Made by a program: the position numbers and the translations under genes. From assembly GCA_030490835.1 (NCBI GenBank), contig CM059977.1, positions 36,973,676 to 37,037,675 on the forward strand: a DNA stretch of 64,000 bases, read 5' to 3'. The DNA comes from Annona cherimola. Lineage: Eukaryota > Streptophyta > Magnoliopsida > Magnoliales > Annonaceae. Positions 55,640-64,000 of this stretch are shown here, piece by piece (position 1 is the stretch's first letter; each line of letters opens with the position of its first letter). The notes below the pieces were generated by a model. That model did no database searches, was not told the DNA's origin, and saw only the letters and a list, made by a program, of their open reading frames with translations.

Positions 55640-56050
55640 AGTTACTTCGGTGAAAAGAGTTACCAGATTTGGACAAAAAGAAAAATTGAGTCCCAGATAT
55701 ATTGGTCCTTTTGAAGTGTTAGAAAAGATTAGAAATCTAGCATATAGAATAGCTTTACCACCAGCCCTTGCAGCAGTGCATAATGTATTTCATGTATCAA
55801 TGCTTCAAAAATATGTTGCGGATCTCAATAATATTTGCAAAATCACTCCCAATTTAAGATCATTTGAACTATGAAGAGAGACCCTTGAGAATTATAGATT
55901 ATAAGCAGCAAAAGTTGAAGAATAGAACAATTGAATAAGTTAAAATTCAATGGAACTTGTACCCAGACAGGGAAGCTACATAGGAATTGCAACAAGAGGT
56001 AGAAAGGAGTTGTCACCCATTCTTTGTGATTAAATAGTTTCAAGATGAAA
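55640..56050 (+). pseudogene. Gypsy integrase C-terminus with chromodomain-like tail
   Basis: LSPRYIGPFEVLEKIRNLAY and HNVFHVSMLQKYV are the standard chromovirus integrase tail. After a stop come PLRIIDYKQQKLKNRTIE and VKIQWNLYPDREAT..ELQQE, the chromodomain-like ending that steers chromoviruses to heterochromatin. This places the element in the Tekay/Del group. Confidence 0.85.
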
Positions 56051-56070
56051 CCTTTTTAAGGAGGAAAGAA

Positions 56071-59000
56071 TGTAGGGCCCGGCCAAATGTAAAAAAAATA
56101 TTAATAGTTGCTACATGTGTACATTTTCGGTGCACATGCAAAGCACCAAAACGATAAAAAGGGGAAGGAAAGGAGAGCTCGATCAGAGCTTTCCCAAACA
56201 AAAAAACAAAGAGAAAAGAAAGGAGAAAGAAAGAAGAAGGAAGAGGAAAAGAGAGCTCGTCATCGTCAACATGTCGCCGCCCACGCTGTCGATCACTGGT
56301 CGTCGGAGGTAAGGGAGGGTTTTTCAATTTTTGCCTAAATCAAGCAAGAAATGTAGGGGTTTTGCTAAAATACCTTAAATAAACATGGGTAGAAGTAAAT
56401 TACATAGATTTGAGTAATAGATTTGATGATTCACTAATTTAAGAGCAAAAATGGGTAGGGTTTTGATTTTTACCTCCAAAAATAGATGAAAAACTATGAT
56501 GTTTTTGATAAATTCGTGGATATGATGATATTTAGAGCCTAAATCATGAAAATGGAAGGTTAAAATCAAGCCTAAGTGTAAAAATGAAAATTCAAGAGTG
56601 GTATATCCGAATTTTCTTATTTCAAATCATGGTATAATAGTTGAAAATGCTATTAAGATATATTAGTTATAGATTAATATGCATAATTTGATATAGAAAG
56701 AAAAAAATTGAAAATTTTCATAACCCGTGGAAATTGGGTAGCCCCAAAAACGTCAGTTAAACATGGGGCTTTTAGAGTATTCGGCCTAAACATTATTTAT
56801 GGGTAAATTTTAAGATATTTGAGAGTTAAAAATACAATGAAAAAAATTATGGAAGTGTTAAGCTAAGTTGTAAGTAGGGTACGGGTGTCGAAATTTTATG
56901 CAAAATTGTTAAATAGCAAATTCACAAAGTATGAAAGTGATTAAATAGGTTTTAATATGCCTAACATATATATTTAAGTTGGGTATTTAATGGATAGAAA
57001 AAATATAAGTGAATGTCCTTAAACTGTCTATGTCATTTTAGATATAAGGTAAATAACAGTATAATTAAAATTGTTTTCCTTATCAAAGGAGTCTCGGGGA
57101 CTCTCTTTGAAAAAAAAGCTAAAATTAGCTTTTAAATCAATGCATCCTTAGACATTAAAATTAGGATGCAATACATGGTGATTTAATTGAATGCTTAGTT
57201 AAAATTTTAATTTTGATAGAAAAAGGAAAGGAGAAAGACACGGCTTAAGTAAGCAAGCTTTTCAAATTCAACGAATTGTTGTGATAAGAATTTTTATTTT
57301 TCCATTTACTTTAAGAAAGGATATTTGCAACAAATGTTCATGTTATGCTTTTATATATTTCATAAAAAAGATGTTCAAATCAAGTCATTTCCCGTAGGTA
57401 TTCCAATTAAATTTTATACAAACAATAAAATTCTTTGGGAATGACGACTACCCTATTTTCATCATTTATGTATGTATATTTATGTTGTTAAAACATGCTT
57501 CTGAACTTGATTTCTAGGAAGAAATATTTTCTTTATGATAGTCGAGCAAACTCTGTTCATGACATAGATGCATTTGCCCATTTGTGTGAATGGAATCTAT
57601 GCATAGGAATGAATGTAAAGTTTTGCCAAGGTGGTAATTGGACAGGTAGTCTGTCCTTAACGTTGCCTAGTCAATGCTTTCGATGCATAAGTGGGTAATC
57701 ACTTGATAAGTGTGATCTACTAAAAAAGAGATTCTGTCATTGAATGATGCATGTTGTGATTGCATTTCATCCTCATGCATATATGATATTTCCACGATGG
57801 TTTTCACGGCTTTCTTTTAAATGATGCTTGCTTACCGGGTTCTTTGTATTGATCATATGCTTACTTTAAGAAAAATTACTTTGATTTTGATGATTAACAA
57901 ATAATTGAAATATCATTAAAAAGGTTCTAATGAATCTATATAAGTGTGCTCATATATTTTGTCTCTAATTATGTGTATGAAAATGAAAATGTGAAATAAT
58001 TTAAGTTTCAAAAGCTCAAGATCATGAATAGCAAGTTTAGCAAAGTGAAGTCTCAGCCCAAGTCGAATTCTCTTGTGACTTGAGTGAAGTCCCCAGCCAA
58101 GTCGACTTCGCCTGCAACTTTGGGCAGACAACAAAGCGAAGTCTTAATCCAAGTCGACTTAACTTGCGACTTGGGTGAAATCTCAACCCAAGTTGACTTC
58201 GTCTGCGACTTCGAAGGCAAAATTTTGGACAACAAATAGACAGCAAGTTTTAACAAAGTGAAGTAGCAACCCAAGTCAACTTCACCCTTTCCAAGTTGAC
58301 TCCATTCATCCCAAGTCGACTCCACTTGTGACTTCAACATATAACAGTCAAAAATTCGAACATTGGAGTATTAAACGCACATCAACCTCCACTCCAATGG
58401 CTAGATCTTTTTTCCTCTATAAATATCATTGAAGTATGAACATGAACAAAGAAGAGAAGAGGGAATAAAAAAAGAGAGAAACACAAGATGAGCTTACACC
58501 TTTCATTATTCTAAAGTGTTGAAGTCATTTGAACAACTATTGACGTTTCAAGTGTGCTTATAAGATCATCTTCTTCACATAGCAAGGAGCTTTCAGAGCT
58601 GATTGATTATACGTTATAAAGTGTAAATTCTCTTTTGTCTATTTTATTTTGTGTCATTGTCTTAGATCGGTGTTGGAGACCGAATTCAAGAAGAAGCAAA
58701 ATAGGGGGTTGGTTTGAGTTTCTCTCACTAACGAGTTTTGCTTGATTGGTTCGAGTTTGTCTCACCAACAGACTATACTTGGTTGGTTGGAGTTGGTCTC
58801 ATCAACAAGTGATTATTGTATATGCCTCTGGAGCTAAAATTTAGAAGAGAACGGGTGCTCTAGATTGTATTGAATATACAATAGTGGAACCCAAGACACA
58901 ACGAGGGTGTGCTTGGAAGAGTAGAGTAGAGAAGGTTTCCTGAACCACTATATATTATTGTTTCTTGTGCATTTTATTTTCCATTTTCATCAAGGGGATT

Positions 59001-59663
59001 AAACCTACAAGGAGTTAAGCTTCTAATTATGAAAAGAATTTTCAAGAACCCAATTCACCCCTCCCTTCTTGGGTTTTGCCATAAACTCGGAACCATCACT
59101 TTGAACTCACCATTTTCATTAAATAGTTGCAAAATATCATGATACTAAGAGCTATGGAGACTTCATTGTAAAGATGAGCAGTGAAATGGAAAATTGTATG
59201 AGCTCTTGTATGTTTGAAGTGTAATGTAATAAACTAGACCCTGGAAGTGCTAGAATTTTATTCTAAATATCTAAAGTATGGTTTTTTTATAATGATGTGA
59301 ATTGTATGGATATATGTATTTGTATGATGGAGGAATGTTTGGAGTGTAAATATGATGAATTTCTAAAGAAAAGATAGTGATTATGTTATGAAGAAGTGAA
59401 ACAGGTTATTTCTTAATATAAAGGATTATGTAATAAATGTTTGTATTTAGAAAAATTCCTAGTTACAGACAGGATGTTGCTGAAATTTTTATAGAAATAA
59501 TAAAAAAAATTTAAACAATTTTCTTTACTACTCATCCATTTTTATCACTATTTAATGTATAAATACAAGCTAAGTTATGGACTTCACTACTTTCAAAAGA
59601 TTTCTAGCATGAAATCCTGTGGTTAACTCAATGTATAAAGATGTCATAGGCGTGGGTGCTACA
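56071..59663 (+). repeat. 3' LTR of the Gypsy element, split by a solo Copia LTR
   Basis: Begins TGTAGGGCCCGGCC directly after a purine tract (AAGGAGGAAAGAA, 56058-56070) and ends GGCGTGGGTGCTACA at 59663. Without the nested 1252-bp LTR and 5-bp duplication it is about 2.34 kb. It contains an AAAGAGAAAAG-type purine-rich leader (56160-56250), which gives a Lys/Glu-rich frame of no meaning, and a TATA-like GATAAAAAGG near 56153. With no 5' partner, its age cannot be estimated here. Confidence 0.8.
57847..59098 (+). repeat. Solo LTR of a SIRE-related Copia family, nested in the Gypsy LTR
   Basis: Flanked by the perfect 5-bp duplication CTTTG (57842-57846, 59099-59103). Its 3' end (ACCCAATTCACCCCTCCC ... 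TGCCATAAACTCGGAACCATCA) is the reverse complement of the start of the LTRs at 24659 and 31687, and its 5' end (TATTGATCATATG ... TTTTGATGATTAACAAAT) matches their other end; the first G of TG has become A. Orientation is opposite to the full element. It keeps a GTCGACTT array at about 58050-58335. It arose by LTR-LTR recombination of a complete insertion. At 1252 bp it is shorter than the 1.7-kb LTRs, so a related subfamily is likely. Confidence 0.85.
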
Positions 59664-60099
59664 ATTTATTGCTTATTAATTGATATTAATGCATTTTACA
59701 AAATAAAATACAACAATCTCAATACATATAATTTTAGGCATAATGTGCAGGCATATTTATCTGCATAATTTTACATCCTATAAACTTAGGATTATAACTT
59801 TTAAATATGTCAAGCATAGTCTAAAAATTATAATATATAATATAACAATTGTATAAAAATAATTACAACATTGAACTAAAATCAATTTTCAAATAAAATC
59901 TCACTTGCCTCACAAAAATTCTCCCGTAACTTATTCTCTCCATCTGCAACTCTGCCTTTCCCAAACCTTTTCGACGGGATACCGAAATTCACTAACTTCC
60001 CAAATAGTAAGATATTTATCTTATCTTATTCTATGGGACCCGCATGCTCGATGAGCTAAAAGTGTAAAATTTAATTATTTTCCTGCGAAACCACTTCCT
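59664..60099. other. AT-rich DNA, no gene
   Basis: Flank of the Gypsy element. The right target duplication cannot be confirmed because the left end is missing. Confidence 0.45.
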
Positions 60100-60107
60100 C
60101 CCCCCCA

Positions 60108-60185
60108 CCCCACTCCACTCCACTCCACTCAAACCATAGACCTCTAAACTAGCTTAACCATCTGTATCCCAACTGAGCTAAATGG
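60108..60185 (-). ncRNA. tRNA-derived SINE-like head (minus strand)
   Basis: The minus strand reads TAGCTCAGTTGGG (complement of 60168-60180), a pol III box A, and about 40 bp on GGTTTGAGT, a degenerate box B (60127-60135). The acceptor and anticodon arms do not fold well, so a SINE or tRNA relic is likelier than a tRNA gene. It overlaps a (CCACT)n microsatellite at 60105-60130. Confidence 0.35.
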
Positions 60186-60257
60186 GTTGCTAAAATAATA
60201 TTTAAAAATAAAAATATAACCCACAATTAATATAAACAATAATTGTGCAAATCCTAT

Positions 60258-60328
60258 TATTAACCGTTTGGTGTAGTTGGTCAAAGAGTCAACTCTTGCC
60301 ACATAGGATATCCTACATGGTCATTGAT
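60258..60328 (+). ncRNA. Second tRNA/SINE-like relic
   Basis: TTTGGTGTAGTTGGTCAAAG resembles a plant SINE box A and GGTCATTGATCAATC a worn box B at plausible distance. No tail or target duplication was found. Weak call. Confidence 0.25.
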
Positions 60329-60330
60329 CA

Positions 60331-61050
60331 ATCAATAAAAATATTTATTTATTATTTTTTTCAATATTTTACATAGTTGAATAGAATGTGTATCCCTATT
60401 CTAAGATAATTTTTCAATTCACGAGATAAATTTTTTTATTTTCAATATAACTTTTTATATTTTCAATACACATTATTATATTCTCATTCCATTTATCCAT
60501 TTCATTCAAACTTCATAAATCCTTCTAAATAAACCCTAATCTTGGGATGGAAAACCTATTATTTTCTAATATCACGACGTATGGCCCAATTAATAAATAT
60601 ATAAAATAAATATAATAAAAAACTTTGATGCTCAATATTAATTTTAAAGTTATATTTTAAACATTTAAACTGTCTAAAATATTTTGATTATACGAATAAA
60701 TCATTCAAATAAAGCATTATTATATTCCAATACATGTGTTAATAGATTTAAGTATTTTTCATGATTTACACATAAATATATTACTTTTTTAAAAGAAAAT
60801 ATGACCATGCATATTTTTATTTGAATAAAACTTAGTTTTCTAGCTAAACAAATGATAATAAAATACAAGAGATGAAATGAATTTTTAATCAATTATCAAA
60901 GTGAGAAAATGAATAAAGTTACGCGAGACTTTTTTAATAGCATATAAACGTCCATGAAGGAAAATATGATGTACGGCTTTGGAAGTATGCAAAAAATAGA
61001 AAACACTGGGTAGAAGTTACGAGATGCACATGAAAGTCACTCAAATAAAT
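60331..61050. other. Very AT-rich DNA, no gene
   Basis: No coding, repeat pairs or RNA genes seen. It ends at the hAT target duplication. Confidence 0.45.
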
Positions 61051-61253
61051 AAAACGTATAGGGGTGGGAATCGGGGCGGGTCAACCCGTGACCCGCCCCT
61101 ATTTTATACAGGGGTGGGTCAAGGTTATGTACCCGGCGGGGCGGGGCGGGCTAAGGGATTGAAAACCCACACAAAATACGGGTCGGGGCGGACCTACCCG
61201 ATTCTGACCCGCTGATAACTATTGAATAAGTTATATTATAAAGGATAGTATGG

Positions 61254-61340
61254 TATCATGCTAGCGCAGCTCGGTTGGTAGAATAGGGATGCATTGTCGC
61301 GCCAGGTCGCTGGTTCGAATCCAGTAGTACACATTTTTTT
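61254..61340 (+). ncRNA. tRNA-like pol III module inside the hAT element
   Basis: Box A-like TAGCGCAGCTCGG (61262-61274), exact box B GGTTCGAATCC (61312-61322) inside a foldable T arm (GCTGG/CCAGT), and a run of seven T (61334-61340) as terminator. The spacing of the boxes matches a tRNA. The acceptor stem does not pair convincingly and the anticodon arm is unclear, so it is not a normal tRNA gene. It could be a SINE head or captured tRNA relic able to recruit pol III. Confidence 0.5.
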
Positions 61341-61394
61341 CCTTTTATAAACTATGTATTTTTAATAGCACAAAGGGTATACTAAATTACATTT

Positions 61395-61998
61395 TTAATA
61401 CCGCAAAGGAAAACCAGGATATTTTCTATTTATAAACAATAAAACAAAATAAAACAGAGATAATGGGATACTAAAATCAAAGCTACATACATCTTTTGCA
61501 TTTATATTTTATATTTAAAAAAATTCTTTTTTTATTGGTATTATACAATATGAATATAAAGAAAACCAGGATATTTTCTATTTCTAAATAATAAAACAAA
61601 GATAATTGTATATTAAATTGCATTTTTAATACCACAAAGGAAAACCGGGATATTTTCTATTTCTAAACAATAAAACAAAGATAATGAGATACTAAATTGC
61701 ATTATTAGTAGATGGTTGCCTGAAAATATATCAAAGCTACATACATCTTTTGCATTTATATTTTATATTTAAAAAAGTTCTTTTTTTATTGGTATTATAC
61801 AATATGAAAACTTCTTTATATTGGCAATTTTTATAATAAAACAAAGATAATGGGATACTAAATTGCATTATTAGTAGATGGTTGCCTGAAAATACATCAA
61901 AGCTACATACATCTTTTGCATTTATATTTTACATTTAAAAAATTCTTTTTTTATTGGTATTATACAACGTAAAAACTTCTTCATATTGGCAATTTTTT
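61395..61998. repeat. Imperfect tandem repeats in the hAT interior
   Basis: Recurrent blocks: GAAAACCAGGATATTTTCTA (about 61410, 61561, 61642), AACAAAGATAATGGGATACT (several), CATCTTTTGCATTTATATTT (61490, 61747, 61911) and TTCTTTTTTTATTGGTATTA (three). The last two units, about 61660-61830 and 61835-61998, are close copies. Confidence 0.8.
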
Positions 61999-61999
61999 T

Positions 62000-62171
62000 C
62001 ACGACGTCGCTCCTCCACTACGCAACTGATGAGACTAACTTTGAATAAATTATTAAATATTCGTCCAACCACTTGGACCACTCTTCACGGCGTCACTCCT
62101 CCACTACGCAATTGATGAGACTAACTTTGGATAAATAATTAAATATTCATATAACCACTTGGACCACTCTC
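62000..62171. repeat. 86-bp direct tandem repeat in the hAT interior
   Basis: CACGACGTCGCTCCTCCACT starts at 62000 and CACGGCGTCACTCCTCCACT at 62086. Both run through GATGAGACTAACTTT and end ACCACTTGGACCACTCT. Few differences between the units. Confidence 0.9.
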
Positions 62172-62658
62172 TTGACAACAAGACACACCACAATCCACAA
62201 CTTTTACCCCATTTGTATAAATCAATCCCGTTCAAGTTCATTATATAATATATTTTCTAAACCTACCCCGAAGGTATGTTTCATTAATTTATTCTTATAT
62301 AGGTGAATAAATATTCATGTTTTATTTAAAGATTTATGTTTTACTTTGACTGATTAATAATAGATTGAAATATATAGTAGTTAAATTTAATATAGATATG
62401 TTTTTATACTTGATAGGTTCATAAATTCTTAAAAATTTCTTACTTGACCTGTAGTTTTTACCCGACCCGTCGTCCCGAAATCGACCCGTTCTCGACCCGA
62501 ATTGTCCCGAGACCTAGCAAAAAAAAGTAAGGGTCAAACCGACCTTGTCCCGACCCGGAAAAAAATAAGGGTCAAACCAGATTTTTGAAAGGTAGGGTCA
62601 GGGTTGGGCACACCCTGACCCGTCCCGACCCGCCCCGATTCCCACCCCTAAAAACGTA

Positions 62659-62928
62659 TATCTTCCCATGCTCTCATTGATTTTCGCAAAAGAAAATTCA
62701 AACCTGTCGTCTCCTTTTGACCACATCTGCCTTATCTTTATGAATGATTACAAGGACGAGAGCGACTTGGGAACTCCTTACGAAAAATATAATTTTTTTG
62801 TTATTTTTATAATTAATCTTAAAATATATTTAAAACGAAATTTTAACCATTAATAATAAAAATCATAAAAAGCATGTAACTATAAAACGTAACTGAAGAT
62901 GTAATTTTAGGTATAAATAACATATATA
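62659..62928. other. No gene seen
   Basis: Short AT-rich spacer between the hAT element and the MITE. A 61-codon frame is unrecognised. Confidence 0.45.
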
Positions 62929-63182
62929 GGGTTTGTTTAGAAAGTGATAAAATTTTGGCTGAAAAGTTTTTTTTTATAAAATTGTTTAAATTTTAAAAAA
63001 ATAATATAACATGACAAACATAATGATAAGTAGTAAAGCAAATAAAATTAAAATAGATAGATTAGTTGTACAAATAATTGTGTAGAAATGATAGAAAATT
63101 GAATAAAAAATAAAGTGGTTATGTTGAGTAAAAAGTATTAGATTAAAAATTTTAATTTGAAAAATTTTGGTGTTAAACATAA
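62929..63182. mobile_element. Tourist-like MITE, diverged copy 3
   Basis: Same internal order as the copies at 6730 and 7349 (AAAATAGATAGATTAGTTGT, AATTGTGTAGAAATGATAGA, a terminal ATTAAAAATTTTAA) but older: the ends are worn to GGGTTTGTTTAG and TGTTAAACAT. Confidence 0.55.
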
Positions 63183-64000
63183 GAGAGATTCGATTTTTAA
63201 AACCAACTGAAAAATATAATTTTGGAGGAGTTATCACCGTGTTCACACGCGTTGAGTCACCACTAGCAGCAGGTAACATGGCGAGGAGTTTTCAATGCAC
63301 CAGGACACAAACAATCCAAGTCAACACATCTTGTATTTTATATATTCAATCATTCAAGTACCTTGGTGGCAGACTGGCTGGACATGCTGTTCATGCTTGT
63401 CCTCTTCGTCACATCAATTTCGGAGTAAGTTTTTTTGGTAATTGATGGTAATTGGTAGGTATTTAACAGCTTATTTCAAATATTACAGTTAAGTTTAAGA
63501 AAAATAATAAATTCTTATTTATCATTTGAGGAAACAAATATACTCCCATGATCTATCTACTTGAAGGGATCAACGAGTATCTAACAAATAAGAATTATTT
63601 TATTATTTAAAATAAAAATTAAAAATGGTGGCTAATATGATGTGTTGTGATAAAGATAATGATTAAGAATAAAAACAATAAAATTAAAAAAGATATTATT
63701 AATTGACTTGGAAAATGTAAAAAAATAATTAAAATTTAGACCTGATCATAGAAGAAGTATAACAATGAGGTAGTCAAGATGTTACAATAAGGTTTGTAGT
63801 CCACTTGGCTACGCCTCCGTCAACTTTTCTGAAACTGATGCTTCGATCTTTACTCCTTGGCTTCCACAACGAACACAACAAATGCTTGACTAGTCCAATT
63901 GTCTACGTCTCACTAAACTTCTCTGAAACTGATACTCAGAAAAATCCAATTGCCGGAGGTTGAGTGAACTTCCCTAAAGCTCATAAAATATCAGTTATCT
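63183..64000. other. No recognised gene
   Basis: An open frame at 63167-63445 has no known motif. A worn duplicate phrase (TTCTCTGAAACTGATACTC and TTTTCTGAAACTGATGCTT) occurs about 94 bp apart near 63825 and 63919. Confidence 0.4.

Larger units (their letters stand above)
51280..59663 (+). mobile_element. Decayed Ty3/Gypsy chromovirus (Tekay/Del-like), 5' truncated
   Basis: Order gag, protease, RT, RNase H, integrase, chromo-like tail, 3' LTR (RT before integrase) defines Gypsy. The 5' LTR, primer site and gag start are missing; the element begins abruptly beside the Copia fragment at 51260. It is riddled with stops and frameshifts and carries two later insertions (MITE 52210-52602, solo Copia LTR 57847-59098), so it is among the oldest insertions in the window. 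Confidence 0.9.
61059..62650. mobile_element. Non-autonomous hAT transposon, 1592 bp
   Basis: Perfect 8-bp target duplication AAAACGTA (61051-61058, 62651-62658). Perfect 24-bp terminal inverted repeats beginning TAGGGGTGGGAATCGGGGCG. Just inside both ends are GC-rich clusters of GACCCG/CGGGTC words (61077-61210 and 62455-62640), as expected of hAT transposase subterminal binding sites. The interior is AT-rich, has no transposase frame and carries a tRNA-like module and two sets of tandem repeats. It depends on a transposase from elsewhere. The intact ends and duplication suggest a fairly recent move. Confidence 0.93.

Noticed and set aside
56108..56338. Lys/Glu-rich protein
   Set aside because: Purine-rich leader of the Gypsy LTR; no conservation signal.
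61254..61340. Functional tRNA gene
   Set aside because: T arm and box B are good but the acceptor stem does not pair and the anticodon arm is unclear; kept only as a tRNA-like module.

Overview
The window is nuclear DNA of a flowering plant; the species cannot be told from the sequence. Evidence: spliced fragments related to plant nuclear genes (shaggy/GSK3-like kinase, FCA, an F-box/LRR protein, a Mur ligase of plastid type, a UDP-glycosyltransferase with a PSPG box), plant-type SIRE Copia and chromovirus-like Gypsy retrotransposons, an L1-type LINE carrying a plant RNase H domain, and hAT, Mutator-like and Tourist-like DNA elements. AT-rich sequence fills the spaces. No gene here looks intact from start to stop; the longest clean reading frames belong to the LINE.

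Layout. 1-6.3 kb: a minus-strand Copia-type LTR with its primer binding site, a 300-bp TATA-bearing repeat, and decayed LTR-like sequence. 6.7-7.9 kb: a 619-bp tandem duplication, each unit carrying a Tourist-like MITE. 10.5-12.6 kb: exons of a MurC-type Mur ligase pseudogene with good splice sites. 15.1-16.2 kb: a six-unit satellite of about 180 bp, each unit with the perfect palindrome CCTTATAAGG. 16.8 and 19.9 kb: two diverged copies of one repeat.

24.4-38.7 kb is the most complex part. A cluster of gene fragments (GSK3-like exons +, FCA exons +, F-box/LRR exons -) is bounded by two inverted copies of one 250-bp intron end. An 8.7-kb SIRE-type Copia element (24659-33390, TSD GAAAT) sits exactly at the first base of the GSK3 exon. 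Its 1.7-kb LTRs carry arrays of nested palindromes built on AAGTCGACTT/AAGTCGCA, found again in a solo LTR at 57847-59098.

38.9-39.7 kb: degenerate tandem repeats. 41.6-47.7 kb: a full-length LINE with 16-bp target duplications and poly-A, intact ORF1, and ORF2 with a damaged endonuclease. 48.5-49.9 kb: UGT pseudogene. 50.3-51.3 kb: 3' end of another Copia element. 51.3-59.7 kb: decayed Gypsy element lacking its 5' LTR, with a foldback Mutator-like MITE in its gag/protease region and the solo Copia LTR nested in its 3' LTR. 61.06-62.65 kb: a non-autonomous hAT element (8-bp TSD AAAACGTA, 24-bp TIRs) that carries a tRNA-like pol III module and internal tandem repeats. 62.9 kb: a third Tourist-like MITE.

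The window therefore records repeated transposition into and around gene fragments, with relative order readable from nesting. The signals best worth following are the intron-sharing gene-fragment cluster, the palindromic LTR arrays, the CArG-palindrome satellite, the pol III module in the hAT element and the Mur ligase relic. All calls rest on reading the sequence by eye; no database search was run.
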